Shown: positions 24,574 to 34,362, counted from the stretch's first letter. The stretch: DNA of 64,000 nucleotides from Paenibacillus sp. DMB5 (GCF_001517085.1 NZ_LRAC01000125.1:1-64000); one strand, 5' to 3'. Notes: a model not told the origin generated them from the sequence alone. Numbers and translations are program-made.

Positions 24574-25848
24574 CTAGTCTGGCGCTCCCCCCAGAAAGCG
24601 GAGCGCCAGCTCCCGGTAAAAGCTGATCGATTCAAGGTACGCTTCAATATCAATCCATTCGTCCGGCTGGTGGGCAAGCTTGGGATCACCGGGACCATAG
24701 ATCAGCACAGGCAGCTTTCCGTGATTATGGAGCACCGAAGCATCCGTGTAATAGGACACTCCGTGCACAGCTGCAGAAACAGCTCCTCTTTCTGTTGGGA
24801 CGGCAACGGTTCCGGCCACTCCCCCGGCTACATGCTCAGCATCTGCACAGGTGTCAGCAGAAATTGCCCCTTGTCCCGGCTCACCTGCCCCGCCGGCAAG
24901 CTCAAGCGCAGTGCGGATCAGCTCCTCGCCGGGATCAGTGTAGACCACACTCCGGTCCAGCAGCTCCTCCACCTCATAGCGGAAGCCGGCATTCAGCTGC
25001 TGCATGCCGTCAAGCTTGGCCGTAATCTCGGCCAACAGCTCAGAATGCCGCAGCGGAGGAACCGTCCGGATGTCCACATCGATGCTGCAGCGGTCAGCGA
25101 TCACATTGGTCTGCACACCTCCGGCGATAGAGTTGACCGACAGGCTGCTTGATCCCAGAACGGGATCATGGGCTTGCCATTCCAGCGCATGGCGCTTAAG
25201 CAGCGCGATCACTTCCATCATCCCTTCCACCGCATTCAGTCCAAGCTGCGGCATGGAGCCGTGGGCGCTGCGACCATGCAGCGTTATCCGCAGCCATAGA
25301 GCTCCTTTGTGGCCAATGGCAACCCGGCTGCCTGTCGGCTCGGCAATTACCAGGCCATCCAGCTCCTCCAGGCTGTGCTGCTCTGCATACTGCCGCGCCC
25401 CGCAGCTGTCGACTTCTTCCCCGGCTGTCGCCAGAAAGATCAGGTCGCCGCCAAGCTTGATGCCCTCCTGGAGCAGCGACACGGCGGCGAGCAGCATCGC
25501 GGCCAGTCCGCCCTTCATATCGGAGGTCCCCCGGCCGTACATCCGGCCGCCCTCAATCACTGCACCATGCGGCGGGAATTTTCCGGCTTCGGCCGTCCAG
25601 GGGCTGACAGTATCCAGATGTCCGCAGAACATCAGCTTCCGTCCCTTGTCTGCGCCGGTGAACACAGCCTCCAGATTGCTGCGGCCCTGCTCCACTCCGT
25701 CTATGCTGCTATCCAGCCCCGCCTCCTGCAAAAAATCCTGCAGCAGCAGCGCTAAACGGTGCTCATTGCCCGGCGGGTTACAGGTATCCGCCTGAATCAG
25801 GCTCTGCAAAAAGGGAACGGCAAATTCCCGGCTTCTCACATCTTTCAT
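24574..25848 (-). CDS. M20 family metallopeptidase (ArgE/DapE-type deacylase)
   Basis: This 424-residue protein has zinc ligands in MFCGHLDTV, GRGTSDMKGG, the catalytic Glu pair in TAGEEVDSCG, the next ligand in VIAEPTG, and the last His near the C-terminus in KLAHQPDEWI. A dimerisation domain lies between (LHGRSAHGSMP onward). It is a cytoplasmic zinc hydrolase cleaving N-acyl amino acids or dipeptides; the substrate is uncertain. The start is set at ATG 25848, 9 bases after AAGGGG; an ATG three codons upstream abuts that site. It appears monocistronic. Confidence 0.87.
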   Translation of the reverse strand: MKDVRSREFAVPFLQSLIQADTCNPPGNEHRLALLLQDFLQEAGLDSSIDGVEQGRSNLEAVFTGADKGRKLMFCGHLDTVSPWTAEAGKFPPHGAVIEGGRMYGRGTSDMKGGLAAMLLAAVSLLQEGIKLGGDLIFLATAGEEVDSCGARQYAEQHSLEELDGLVIAEPTGSRVAIGHKGALWLRITLHGRSAHGSMPQLGLNAVEGMMEVIALLKRHALEWQAHDPVLGSSSLSVNSIAGGVQTNVIADRCSIDVDIRTVPPLRHSELLAEITAKLDGMQQLNAGFRYEVEELLDRSVVYTDPGEELIRTALELAGGAGEPGQGAISADTCADAEHVAGGVAGTVAVPTERGAVSAAVHGVSYYTDASVLHNHGKLPVLIYGPGDPKLAHQPDEWIDIEAYLESISFYRELALRFLGGAPD

Positions 25849-25968
25849 CTTCCACATCCCCTTCAGCAGCTTAATTTCAAATAATTATGTTGAAATGTAC
25901 GCTATTCCGCCGGGGTTTGCAGCCCAAAATGTCACGCTCCGGGCACCTGCCGCCGCACATGCTCCCTG

Positions 25969-27414
25969 TTATTTTTTCGCAATATGCACTTTTAGCTGCT
26001 TGCCTTTGATGGTTGTATTCTTCATTGCCTGGAGCACCATCGGGCCCTTGCCGTTAAGAATATCCACATAGGTTACGTTGTCCTGAATCGTAATGATCCC
26101 GATGTCATCGACGGTCATTCCCTCAAGCCTGGCAAGCGTACCGACGAAATCGACCGCACGCAGCTTCTTTTTCTTGCCGCCGTTAAAGTACAGCTTGGTA
26201 ATGTCCCGGTTCACTACCTCGGATTTCCCTGCCTTGCGGACCTGCTTTTTCCCGAGCTTACGTTCAAAGGCCTCCCGTGCTTCTTCCACAGCTTCCGCAG
26301 AAGGAGCCTGGGCAACCGGAATGCTGAAGCCGATATAGGCTTCAATGTCAGCAACCCATTTGTGCTCATTAGGCGTAACCAACGTAATCGCTTTGCCGCT
26401 GCTGCCTGCACGTGCGGTACGTCCGGTGCGGTGCACGTAGCTTTCTTTTTCCATCGGAATGTCGTAATTGAATACATGGGTTATGTTCTCCACGTCGATC
26501 CCGCGGGCAGCCACATCTGTAGCAATCAGATAGCGGAACTGTCCTCTCCTGAACGCATTGATGACTTCAAACCGCTCGTCCTGCAGCATCCCGCCGTGCA
26601 GCTTGTCCACTGGAAGCTCCTGGTCAGCCAGTCCCCGGAACAATTCATTGACCTGCTCCTGCGTCCGGCAAAAAATAATACAGCTGTCCGGGTTCTCCAC
26701 CGTCAGCAGATCCAGCAGCAGGCCGAACTTGGCCGCAGGTCTGGCCTCAATCAGCGTGTGCTCAATAGCAGCCGTTGTGATCCCGCCTGCTTCAATTTCA
26801 ATATCCGCCGGGTCAGTCATATACTTGCGGCACAAGCTTTTTACGGCCTCGGGCAATGTCGCGGAAAATAGCATCGTTACACGGTCTTCAGGCAGGCGCC
26901 GGATGATCTGCTCAATCTGCTCGATAAAGCCCATGCTCAGCATCTCATCTGCCTCATCGATGACCAGATAGCGGATCCGGTTCAGAGGCAGGGTGCCACG
27001 TTCGATGTGGTCGAACACCCGTCCCGGTGTTCCTACGACAACATGCGTTTTCTGCGCCAGCTCAATTTTTTGCGGAGCGAACGGCTGCTTGCCGTACACA
27101 GCTACGGCCTTGATCCGCTTAAAGCGCCCGATATTGGTGATATCCTCTTTGACCTGTGCAGCCAGCTCCCGGGTTGGAGTGAGCACCAGAACCTGCGGCT
27201 TATTCTCCGCCCAGTCCACCAGCTCACAGACAGGGATGCCGAATGAGGCGGTCTTGCCGCTGCCGGTCTGCGATCTGACGATCAGATCCCGGCCCTTCAA
27301 GGCAACAGGAATCACTTTGCTCTGTACTTCGGTCGGGGCCGAATAGCCCAGCAGGTCAAGAGCCTTGATAATCTCTTCATTTAATTCATAATCTCTGAAT
27401 TGCAGCTCGCTCAT
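25969..27414 (-). CDS. dbpA: DEAD-box RNA helicase DbpA (YxiN)
   Basis: This 481-residue helicase has a Q-motif near the start, Walker [28 protein letters not shown] in [12 protein letters not shown] in LFSATLP, and [10 protein letters not shown]. The last 75 residues ([19 protein letters not shown]...[13 protein letters not shown]) form the DbpA RNA-binding domain, which recognises hairpin 92 of 23S rRNA. It acts in 50S subunit assembly. The start at 27414 has AAGGAAGG upstream; the ORF upstream of it lies within the leader. It follows the HD gene at 27447 by 32 bases on the same strand. Confidence 0.93.
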   Translation of the reverse strand: MSELQFRDYELNEEIIKALDLLGYSAPTEVQSKVIPVALKGRDLIVRSQTGSGKTASFGIPVCELVDWAENKPQVLVLTPTRELAAQVKEDITNIGRFKRIKAVAVYGKQPFAPQKIELAQKTHVVVGTPGRVFDHIERGTLPLNRIRYLVIDEADEMLSMGFIEQIEQIIRRLPEDRVTMLFSATLPEAVKSLCRKYMTDPADIEIEAGGITTAAIEHTLIEARPAAKFGLLLDLLTVENPDSCIIFCRTQEQVNELFRGLADQELPVDKLHGGMLQDERFEVINAFRRGQFRYLIATDVAARGIDVENITHVFNYDIPMEKESYVHRTGRTARAGSSGKAITLVTPNEHKWVADIEAYIGFSIPVAQAPSAEAVEEAREAFERKLGKKQVRKAGKSEVVNRDITKLYFNGGKKKKLRAVDFVGTLARLEGMTVDDIGIITIQDNVTYVDILNGKGPMVLQAMKNTTIKGKQLKVHIAKK

Positions 27415-27446
27415 GTTAATTGTTCCTTCCTTGTTTGCGCCTGTTC

Positions 27447-28112
27447 TCATATTAACGGCTTCCGGCTGCCCTGATTCCATTCCTTATAAAATTGCTCCAG
27501 GTACAGCAGCATGAAATCATGCCGCTCCTCAGCCAGCTTGCGTCCGTAGGACGTATTCATCAGATCCTTCAGCTTCAGCAGCTTCTCATAAAAATGATTA
27601 ACCGCCGTCCCCTTGGAGTAGTCGCGGTATTCCTTCTGCAGCGATTCATCACGCGGAGCCTCCTCAGGATCGTACACCGGACGGCCCTTGGCCCCCGAAA
27701 AAACCATTGTCCGCGCAATGCCGATAGCCCCCAGCGCATCCAGCCGGTCCGCATCCTGCACGCATTGCCCTTCCAGTGTAGCCATGGGAGCACCACCGCC
27801 GCCGCTGAAGGACATCGTCCCGATAATCTGCATGATATGTCCGGTTTGCCCGGCGTCCTCCAGATGCTCCTCGAGCCAGCCTGCAACTTTTTGCAGCCCC
27901 GCTTCCTTGGAGTCGTTCAGCTTCTCATCAGCGACGTCATGCAGCAGAGCCGCAATCGTGCAGACGAGGACATCTGCCCCTTCCATTCCGGCAATCAGCG
28001 CAGCTGTATTCCTTACCCGGTCCGTGTGAAACCAGTCATGCCCGGTAGTATCCCGGCCTAGCTGTTCCTTAGCAAAGCCTTCGGCTGCCGCTATTAATTG
28101 TTCATGATCCAT
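27447..28112 (-). CDS. HD-domain phosphohydrolase, YpgQ/YedJ-like
   Basis: This 221-residue protein has metal ligands HDWFHTDRV (first His), LLHDVAD (HD pair) and [11 protein letters not shown] (final Asp), as in the YpgQ/YedJ group. Relatives are Mn-dependent nucleotide pyrophosphohydrolases; whether this one has the same activity is inference. The ATG at 28112 is preferred to TTG 28118 because it stands about 7 bases from AGAGG. It precedes dbpA on the same strand and is divergent from the hisS leader. Confidence 0.85.
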   Translation of the reverse strand: MDHEQLIAAAEGFAKEQLGRDTTGHDWFHTDRVRNTAALIAGMEGADVLVCTIAALLHDVADEKLNDSKEAGLQKVAGWLEEHLEDAGQTGHIMQIIGTMSFSGGGGAPMATLEGQCVQDADRLDALGAIGIARTMVFSGAKGRPVYDPEEAPRDESLQKEYRDYSKGTAVNHFYEKLLKLKDLMNTSYGRKLAEERHDFMLLYLEQFYKEWNQGSRKPLI

Positions 28113-28170
28113 TAACAATACCTCTTTTCACTTTAGTTATCACATAATCCGCACATTGCCGATTTTGCGC

Positions 28171-28199
28171 TTGCACGGCCCCATTTCATCCGCTATAAT
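28171..28199 (+). promoter_or_regulatory. Sigma-A promoter of hisS
   Basis: TTGCAC (28171-28176), a 17-base spacer and a perfect TATAAT (28194-28199). It predicts a start near 28206 and a leader of about 235 bases before hisS. Confidence 0.9.
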
Positions 28200-28234
28200 G
28201 TGCATTAATCAAAATTCGAAGGGAGCTGATTCCG

Positions 28235-28297
28235 GTGAACCTTATAAACAGCATTTCAATCATACAGAATCAGCTTCATCATCTCAAGCGGCGTTAG
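28235..28297 (+). CDS. Leader peptide with tandem His codons (20 aa)
   Basis: GTG at 28235 stands 8 bases after GGGAG. The frame encodes M-N-L-I-N-S-I-S-I-I-Q-N-Q-L-H-H-L-K-R-R and ends at TAG 28295-28297. Two consecutive CAT His codons (28277-28282) occur four codons before the stop. The stop codon lies inside the first arm of the overlapping RNA hairpin system. This is the layout of an attenuation leader ahead of histidyl-tRNA synthetase. Confidence 0.7.
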   Translation: MNLINSISIIQNQLHHLKRR

Positions 28298-28400
28298 CAC
28301 ACCTGAAGGCATTCAGGGAGGGCTAACGCTATTCGCGTTTGACCTCCCTGCGTAATATGGAAACGCGCAGGACCACGAGGTCCGGCGCGTTTTTTATTTT
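28291..28400 (+). promoter_or_regulatory. Attenuator-like leader of hisS
   Basis: Competing pairings are visible. Arm 1 GCGTTAGC (28291-28298) pairs perfectly with arm 2 GCTAACGC (28322-28329). Arm 2 with its flank can instead form a hairpin with arm 3 (CAGGGAGG 28314-28321 / CCTCCCTG 28343-28350, and AACGC / GCGTT). The end of arm 3, CCTGCG (28347-28352), can pair with CGCAGG (28366-28371) in the left arm of the terminator. Translation of the His-containing leader peptide could shift the balance. The direction of control (on or off in starvation) is not certain from sequence. Confidence 0.7.
28362..28400 (+). terminator. Intrinsic terminator in the hisS leader
   Basis: Stem AACGCGC-a-GGACC / GGTCC-g-GCGCGTT with loop ACGA, then TTTTTATTTT. 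It lies about 40 bases before the hisS start codon, so it must be read through for expression. Confidence 0.9.
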
Positions 28401-28440
28401 GGCCGGACATTCCGGACCACACTAAAGGGAGCTGCTTATT

Positions 28441-29757
28441 ATGCAAAATATCAAAGGAACCTATGATTACTTCGGACGCGAACAGGCGGTAAGACAAAAG
28501 GTCCAGACTGTGCTGCGCGGGCTGTTTGAGCTGTATGATTTTGAACCGATGGAAACTACGCTGCTGAATGAACTGGAGCTGCTGACCTCCAAATATGCCG
28601 GGGGTGACGAAATCTTACGTGAGATGTACCAGTTGACCGACCAGGGCGGACGGACGCTGGGTCTGCGGTATGATCTGACCATACCGTTTGCCAAAGTCAT
28701 TGCGCTGAATCCAGGCATCCGGTTTCCGTATAAACGTTATGAGATAGGCAAGGTATTCCGGGACGGTCCGGTCAAAAAAGGCCGGCTGCGCGAGTTCCTG
28801 CAATGCGACGCCGATGTGGCCGGCATTGCCGGCCCGCAGGCTGAGGCCGAGCTGATGCAGCTGGCTGCGGAGGTCTTTCGCAGACTGGATATCCCCATCG
28901 TCCTGAAATGGAACAACCGCCGGTTTCTGGGCGAAATCCTGGCAGCAGCCGGTGTTCCTGCAGAGGACAGCCTGTCTGTGATGCTGACCCTCGACAAACT
29001 GGCCAAAATCGGCCTGCAGGGTGTATTGTCTGAGCTTCGCAGCAAAGGGCTCACAGAACAGGCTGTCCTCGCCATAAGCGGACTTCTGGAAACGGAAAAG
29101 GCGGATTTCAGCACTCTGGCAGAGCGCTATGGGCTGGGCAGCCAGCCGGGCGCACTTGAGGTTCAGGCGCTCCAGCAGCTGATAGATGCCACCGGACTCA
29201 CCCGGGTCTGCAGCTTCGATCCGTTCCTCTCACGCGGCCTCTCTTTTTATACCGGAACGGTATATGAGATATTTGATGCTACCGGCAGCTATACCGCAAG
29301 TCTGGGCGGGGGCGGACGGTATGATAACATCATCGGCAAGCTCATCGGCCGGGACGATATCAATGTGCCGACAGTCGGCATCTCCTTCGGCATGGAGTCG
29401 ATTATGGCCCTGCTGGGAGAACGTCCGGTGCAGGAAGCCGATTCCGGCGTACTGCTGATTCCGATCGGCGAGACCATGCCGCAGGCACTGACCGCTGCTG
29501 CCATGCTGCGGAACGCAGGCGTCCGGGTTAATGTCGACACCGGCACGCGCAAGCTCAAAAAAATACTGGCCGCCGCCTCTGCCCGAAATATACGTTTTTG
29601 CCTGCTGGCCGGAGAAAATGAAGCAGCGCTGGGGAAACTCCGGCTGAGGGACATGATGCTGCAGACAGAGCAAGTGGTAACTGTGGAAGAGGCTTTGCAA
29701 TGGATCAAGAGCGCTTCAAAGCCGGAGGATGCTCTGCCGGGCATTTCTGCAGATTAA
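28441..29757 (+). CDS. hisS: Histidine--tRNA ligase, HisS2-type paralogue
   Basis: This 438-residue class II synthetase charges tRNA-His. The catalytic core has KGTYDYFG at the start, YDLTIPFAK, the motif 2 loop EIGKVFRDGPVKKGRLREFLQCD, the histidine motif SRGLSFYTGTVYE with its conserved Arg, and motif 3 GISFGMESI. An anticodon-binding domain follows from about residue 335. The signature KYAGGDEILREMYQLTDQGGR resembles the second HisRS (HisS2) of the Bacillus cereus group more than the housekeeping enzyme, so a separate main hisS may exist elsewhere. The HisZ regulator is unlikely because the catalytic Arg is kept. The ATG follows AAAGGGAG. Confidence 0.92.
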   Translation: MQNIKGTYDYFGREQAVRQKVQTVLRGLFELYDFEPMETTLLNELELLTSKYAGGDEILREMYQLTDQGGRTLGLRYDLTIPFAKVIALNPGIRFPYKRYEIGKVFRDGPVKKGRLREFLQCDADVAGIAGPQAEAELMQLAAEVFRRLDIPIVLKWNNRRFLGEILAAAGVPAEDSLSVMLTLDKLAKIGLQGVLSELRSKGLTEQAVLAISGLLETEKADFSTLAERYGLGSQPGALEVQALQQLIDATGLTRVCSFDPFLSRGLSFYTGTVYEIFDATGSYTASLGGGGRYDNIIGKLIGRDDINVPTVGISFGMESIMALLGERPVQEADSGVLLIPIGETMPQALTAAAMLRNAGVRVNVDTGTRKLKKILAAASARNIRFCLLAGENEAALGKLRLRDMMLQTEQVVTVEEALQWIKSASKPEDALPGISAD

Positions 29758-29807
29758 CTCAAATAAAGAGGCCGCTCCTGTTAAACAAGAGTGGCCTCTT
29801 TATTTGA
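29758..29807. terminator. Bidirectional terminator
   Basis: A long imperfect stem begins CTCAAATAAAGAGGCC and ends GGCCTCTTTATTTGAG. It lies exactly between the convergent hisS (+) and AraC-type (-) genes and has T/A-rich flanks on both strands. Confidence 0.9.
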
Positions 29808-29809
29808 GG

Positions 29810-30043
29810 TTAGCGGCTCCGCTGCAGCCGCTCCCGGTATTCCTTTGGACTTTTGCCGCTGTATTTCTTGAAGGCGCTGGCGAAATGACTGGAGCTGGCA
29901 TAGCCGACGAGCGGTGCAAGGTCTGTGAGCTTCAGCCTCTCATCCGGCAGCAGCTGCTCGGCTCTGCCCATTCTGATCTTTACGGTATAATCAGCAAGCG
30001 GAATGCCTACGTGCTGCTTGAACTGCCTGTTAAGGTGCCCTCC
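29810..30043 (-). pseudogene. AraC-type DNA-binding domain, out of frame with its N-terminus
   Basis: This frame encodes the end of the AraC HTH pair: GGHLNRQFKQHVGIPLADYTVKIRMGRAEQLL, then LTDLAPLVGYASSSHFASAFKKYSGKSPKEYRERL, ending at 29810. One missing G at about 30043 separates it from the ORF at 30007-31050. Both parts together form an ordinary AraC family regulator. Confidence 0.85.
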
Positions 30044-31050
30044 TCCACCCCGAAGAGCTGCGCCGCGGCAGAAGGCGGCAGCTCCCAGCCGTAATTGCGC
30101 TCCACATATTTTCTGACGGCTTCCGCAAGCGCTCTTTCCGGAAACTGGCGGGCCAGCTTCACTTCTTCCATTACAAGCAGCCCCAGTGCAGACAGCTGCT
30201 CTGCCAGCTGTGCCGGAGAGGTACAGGCAGCAAGCGCTGCGTGACTGTTCCACAGATATTTACAGAGGGCAGTGCCTCTGAAGGCAAATTTCCCGGCGGC
30301 AACGTTCAGCAGGAGCAGGAGCCGCAACCCCTGATACAATTGGTTGGCAGACGGCTTCGCTGCAGCTTTGTCCGTTCCAAACAGGGCTACCAGCTCCCGC
30401 TCAAAAGCAAAGGTATCCGCAGTCTCAATCATTTGCAGCAGCCTTCGTTCTTCCTCCGGGGATAACCAGGACATGACAGGCATTACTGCGTCTGCAGCTC
30501 CGGAGCCCATACCGGGCCGGCCGGTCATATCCAGGGTGCAAAGGCAGGAAGCAAAGGCATTTCTCAGCCGCTTCAGCCCCTTAACCTCAAGACCGGCCGC
30601 TGAGATACACTCATATTCAATAACAGCCTCCAGTCTCTGTCCCAGCTCTGTCAGAAACCGGCTTGCACGGCCCGCATGCTCAGCACCTTCCCTGGCAGGA
30701 ATCAGGAAATAGACCTGCAGCGGATTAGCCTCACTCACAAACGGATAAATATGCTTCCACCCGGCTGCCGCTTCCCGGCACACAAGCTGGAGTCCGGCAC
30801 CTGCGGCAAGCTGCCGGCGCCTGAAGGCAGGTGATATTTCCTCAGGCGGCAGCTTGAGCTCAGCAGCGGCAAACCGCAGCCTGATACCCTCAGCGGCAAG
30901 GGGCGCCAGCTTGAGCTGGCGCAACCGTGTCCTGACCGGTTCCGTGCCCGGCCAGTCCTCCTGAATCAGCTGCAGGAGAAAGCTCTCCTGCAGCTGGCGC
31001 ACTTGTCCGCGTCCCGTTTGCAGCTCCTCTTCCGGTGAGATTTTAACCAT
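30007..31050 (-). CDS. AraC family regulator, N-terminal and sensory part (frameshifted)
   Basis: The 347-residue frame has an N-terminal region resembling receiver-coupled AraC regulators of Paenibacillus, with no recognisable receiver. The start of the AraC HTH is in ERALAEAVRKYVERNYGWELPPSAAAQLFGVE. There the frame ends in a spurious GTLTGSSSST tail. The normal frame resumes after a single-base deletion and runs to 29810, giving an intact length of about 413 residues. Such regulators usually control sugar uptake genes, but no transporter is adjacent. The ATG follows AAGGGGGATAAGGG. Confidence 0.82.
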   Translation of the reverse strand: MVKISPEEELQTGRGQVRQLQESFLLQLIQEDWPGTEPVRTRLRQLKLAPLAAEGIRLRFAAAELKLPPEEISPAFRRRQLAAGAGLQLVCREAAAGWKHIYPFVSEANPLQVYFLIPAREGAEHAGRASRFLTELGQRLEAVIEYECISAAGLEVKGLKRLRNAFASCLCTLDMTGRPGMGSGAADAVMPVMSWLSPEEERRLLQMIETADTFAFERELVALFGTDKAAAKPSANQLYQGLRLLLLLNVAAGKFAFRGTALCKYLWNSHAALAACTSPAQLAEQLSALGLLVMEEVKLARQFPERALAEAVRKYVERNYGWELPPSAAAQLFGVEEGTLTGSSSST

Positions 31051-31162
31051 CCCTTATCCCCCTTATTTCAGCATTAAGCAGAACACTTAACATCCACAAT
31101 AATATTCTTACTATTATTATGGACTGAAATACCTGGAAGAACCGCTGAGGAGTGAAATCGGA

Positions 31163-33196
31163 TCAGATTTTGAACCTGTCTACCAGTACTTGCAGCTCTT
31201 TGGCGCTCTGGGTATTCTCATCTGCCATAGCAGCCTCATGGAAGGTCTTCTCGACAATGTCGGCGGTTTTTACAGCAATGTCCTGTACGCCGATCGCTCC
31301 TTCATTAACGGTTGCAGCAACCTCATTCACAGCAATAGCGATATTGCCTACGGTTTCGTTCAGATGATCGGCGGCTTCGGCAAACTGGCCCATCAGCTCA
31401 TTGATCGTGGACGCATCTTCATTATACTGCTGGCTGACCTCGGTAAGGCGTTCATAGTCTGCGAGCACGTTCTGGTCGATGAAGGCCAGCACCGCCTCGG
31501 AATGCTCTTTCATCAGCTCGACTGATGAATACACATTTTTGACAACCCCCTGTATCCCGGATGCCGTCTCTGAGGATTTCTCCGCCAGCTTGCGGATTTC
31601 GCCAGCCACTACCGCAAAGCCGCGGCCCGCTTCACCTGCCCGTGCAGCCTCAATCGCCGCATTAAGGGCAAGCAGATTGGTCTGGCTCGTAATCGACAGG
31701 ATGGTATCAGCAAGCACGTTAATCTCATGGATTGCGCCGGACTGCTCGATCGCTTTTTCCATTTCGGTTCTTACCGCTTCATAGATCTCCTTGGCCCGGT
31801 CTGTCGATTCTATGGCATCATGCTGAAGGGCAAGCGCACGCTCTGTAATATGGCCGGATACATCCGCGCCTTCTCTGACCCGCACGGAAATCAGCTGCAC
31901 GTTGTTCTGGACTTCATGAATCGCCGCCGTCATCTCCTGGGTGGAGGCTGCCGTCTCCTCCATGCCGGCGGACAGCTGCTCTGTTGTTGCGGAGTTGTCG
32001 TGCGCATTCTCGCGGACATCAACCGAGAGCTTTTCCAGTAGCACCGCATTGTCCAGAACCTTGCCCGAAATTCCGACCAGGCTGCCGGCCATTTCGCGCA
32101 GAACCGCACGTGTATGGAACATCGCTTTGGCAATCGTACCGGTTTCGTCCTTGTTCCGGACCAGATGCTCGAACTGCTTGTCGTATTTCAGATCCAGCTC
32201 TGCCGTCCGGTTAATCAGCTCTGTCAGCTTGATAATCGGCGAGGAGATCCGGGTGGCCACAATAATTCCGATCAGCAGGGTCAGCAGAAGACTGCCCAGC
32301 CCGAGCAGGATAATATAGTTGGTCATGTTATCAACCGGCTGCATAATTTCACCCAGATCACCGGTCAGCACCAGCGTCCATTTGGTCAGCGGGAGGACAG
32401 TAAAGGCCGCTTTTTTCTCGGCTCCGTTATAAGAATACTGCACGTTGTCGTCCGCAACCGTCTCCCCGGACTTTACCCGTTCAACCACACCCTTGATCTG
32501 TTCATTCTCCACAGGGGAGCCGATCCTGGATTCATCCGGATGATAGAGGATATTGCCGGTCTCATCTACCAGATAGGCATAAGAAGAAGGGGCGTTGGCC
32601 ACTTTGGCATCCGCCAGGTATTTGATGATGCTGTTCGCATTCACGGCTGAAGCCACGAACCCGATCATTTCGCCGTTATTTATTACCGGATGGGCAAAAG
32701 CCAGCACGTAAGCGCCTGTGGACTTCGACTTCAGTGTTTCACTGATCACTGCTGCCTTGGTCTTGATCACATTAATCGTATAATTGCGTTCGCTGAAATC
32801 TGTTCCCACCAGCTTCGTATCACTGTCGGCAATCCCGATCCCCTGCATGTTAACTACAAACATATGCTCAAGATTTCCTGCATCCTTAACCTGTGCCTGC
32901 AGTCTGGTATTCACTTCATTCACCAGTTCATCCCCGGCGGCCAGCTCACCGGCAGCATCCTTCAGCAGCAGCTCAGCAATTTCCGATTCTCCTGCTACCA
33001 GCTGCATGCTCCGCTTCTCTTTGTCTATCATAGCTTCAATAGTCTGTGCTTTGTTCGTGTTGACTTGTGCCATGGCAGATTCGGTGAGGTCCATAATAGT
33101 GCCTGTAGATTTGTAATACGTGAAAACTCCCATCATTGCTGTAGAAATCAGTATAACGGCGATCATCATAACCGATAGCTTCATCCGAATCTTCAT
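31163..33196 (-). CDS. Methyl-accepting chemotaxis protein with dCACHE sensor
   Basis: This 677-residue receptor has an N-terminal helix (about residues 7-29), an extracellular double Cache domain (about 35-275), a second helix near 300 and HAMP (315-370). The cytoplasmic signalling hairpin includes [33 protein letters not shown]. It should bind small ligands outside and signal to CheA/CheW, which are not in this window. The start is set at ATG 33196 after GGAAGG; an ATG 11 codons upstream is possible. Confidence 0.92.
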   Translation of the reverse strand: MKIRMKLSVMMIAVILISTAMMGVFTYYKSTGTIMDLTESAMAQVNTNKAQTIEAMIDKEKRSMQLVAGESEIAELLLKDAAGELAAGDELVNEVNTRLQAQVKDAGNLEHMFVVNMQGIGIADSDTKLVGTDFSERNYTINVIKTKAAVISETLKSKSTGAYVLAFAHPVINNGEMIGFVASAVNANSIIKYLADAKVANAPSSYAYLVDETGNILYHPDESRIGSPVENEQIKGVVERVKSGETVADDNVQYSYNGAEKKAAFTVLPLTKWTLVLTGDLGEIMQPVDNMTNYIILLGLGSLLLTLLIGIIVATRISSPIIKLTELINRTAELDLKYDKQFEHLVRNKDETGTIAKAMFHTRAVLREMAGSLVGISGKVLDNAVLLEKLSVDVRENAHDNSATTEQLSAGMEETAASTQEMTAAIHEVQNNVQLISVRVREGADVSGHITERALALQHDAIESTDRAKEIYEAVRTEMEKAIEQSGAIHEINVLADTILSITSQTNLLALNAAIEAARAGEAGRGFAVVAGEIRKLAEKSSETASGIQGVVKNVYSSVELMKEHSEAVLAFIDQNVLADYERLTEVSQQYNEDASTINELMGQFAEAADHLNETVGNIAIAVNEVAATVNEGAIGVQDIAVKTADIVEKTFHEAAMADENTQSAKELQVLVDRFKI

Positions 33197-33357
33197 TTGT
33201 AAGCACCCTTCCACCTTCATCTTATCCATCTTTTAAAAATCCTTAATTTTGTAACAATTATTACAATCTATATCGGATTATACCGGAGATTATTGTAGAT
33301 GACATGAAGAATTTCAGCGAATTTTATCACAGTTTGTCGAATGATGAGACTAAAAAT

Positions 33358-33393
33358 AAAGCCCTTTTTCTCCAAACAGAGAAAAAAGGCTTT
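33358..33393 (-). terminator. Terminator of the radical SAM gene
   Basis: On the minus strand a stem AAAGCC(T)TTTTTCTC / GAGAAAAAGGGCTTT is followed by ATTTTTA. It lies 15 bases past the stop codon. Confidence 0.8.
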
Positions 33394-33408
33394 ATAATCA
33401 TTGGCTGT

Positions 33409-34362
33409 CTATACCTCTGCCGGGAAAAGGGCGTCCAGCGCCGGACAAGGCTGCTTCTCCAGGAACCGCTCCAGCGGTTTAGGCATATTCGTGTATAGTT
33501 CGTTCAGCGAGGTACCCTTGTAGATGTTGCCGATAATGACCGGATGGCACAACTCGGAGATGAGAATATCACCGTTACCGTGCAGATGCAGCTGCTTCTT
33601 GCCTTCAATGCAGTGAGGGAAATAGACGCCCGGCTGCTCCTCAAAGCCCAGTCTGTCCATGAACCGATCCATGCAGGTGAAGTACAGGGTAGTGTCTTCC
33701 TTCCGGTTCGCAATCAGCTGGTTTACGGCATTCTTCAGATTCTCCTGTGCTGCGATCGCCTTCCAGCCGGTGTGGCCCATAATGATGCTGTTCTGGATTT
33801 CGTGGGTCCGTACCCCCATGGAATATACATGGTCGCTGATCTCCTGCATGTTATCCTGCGTCTGGTCGAACAGCAGCGTTTCCAGCACAACATTCACATC
33901 TGTTTTGGCGAACATGGTGATGTTCTCTCTGATTTTCTCGTAGACTGTCGGGTGGATGTTGTAATATTTCGAGAAGCCCTCAGCTGTCGTAAAATTAAAT
34001 GAAATATGTATCGTGGTCAGGCCGGCTTCCACCAGCTGTTCGATCCGCTCTGCATTAAGCAGACTGCCGTTGGAGTTCAACTGGGTCTGTATACCGCGGG
34101 AAGAACAATAGGACACAATCTCCACACAATCCTGGAACTTCAGCGTAACCTCACCGCCGGAGAGACGTACCCGCGTCAGCCCCGGAAGCTCCTCCAGTAT
34201 GCGGATAACCTCCTTGCCGTTGATAGCCTCTCCGTCATTTCTATTATAGGCGCAGCAGTAATCGCAGCGGAAATTGCAGTTCGAGGTAACGCCTACTTCA
34301 AGCCCCTCCAGCTCATACGTCAGCGGCTTATCAAGCTCCAGTGCTTTATATTTTATGCTCAT
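33409..34362 (-). CDS. Orphan radical SAM protein
   Basis: This 317-residue protein has the [4Fe-4S] motif in TSNCNFRCDYCC (CxxxCxxC) at about residues 27-35, and SGGEVTL downstream for SAM binding. The barrel extends to about 230. The end has further cysteines in YFPHCIEG, SELCHPV and QPCPALD, which could form a short SPASM-like auxiliary cluster or zinc site. The start at ATG 34362 is fixed by AGGAGGACATTTGAGC; the frame extends 15 codons further without support. No peptide precursor, partner enzyme or transporter is adjacent, so the substrate is unknown. Confidence 0.82.
   Translation of the reverse strand: MSIKYKALELDKPLTYELEGLEVGVTSNCNFRCDYCCAYNRNDGEAINGKEVIRILEELPGLTRVRLSGGEVTLKFQDCVEIVSYCSSRGIQTQLNSNGSLLNAERIEQLVEAGLTTIHISFNFTTAEGFSKYYNIHPTVYEKIRENITMFAKTDVNVVLETLLFDQTQDNMQEISDHVYSMGVRTHEIQNSIIMGHTGWKAIAAQENLKNAVNQLIANRKEDTTLYFTCMDRFMDRLGFEEQPGVYFPHCIEGKKQLHLHGNGDILISELCHPVIIGNIYKGTSLNELYTNMPKPLERFLEKQPCPALDALFPAEV

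Noticed and set aside
28200..28440. T-box riboswitch for hisS
   Set aside because: Leader is only about 235 bases, no stem I/AG-box layout or specifier loop is visible, and TGGAAACGCG deviates from TGGNACCGCG. The base after TGG would not match the tRNA-His discriminator.
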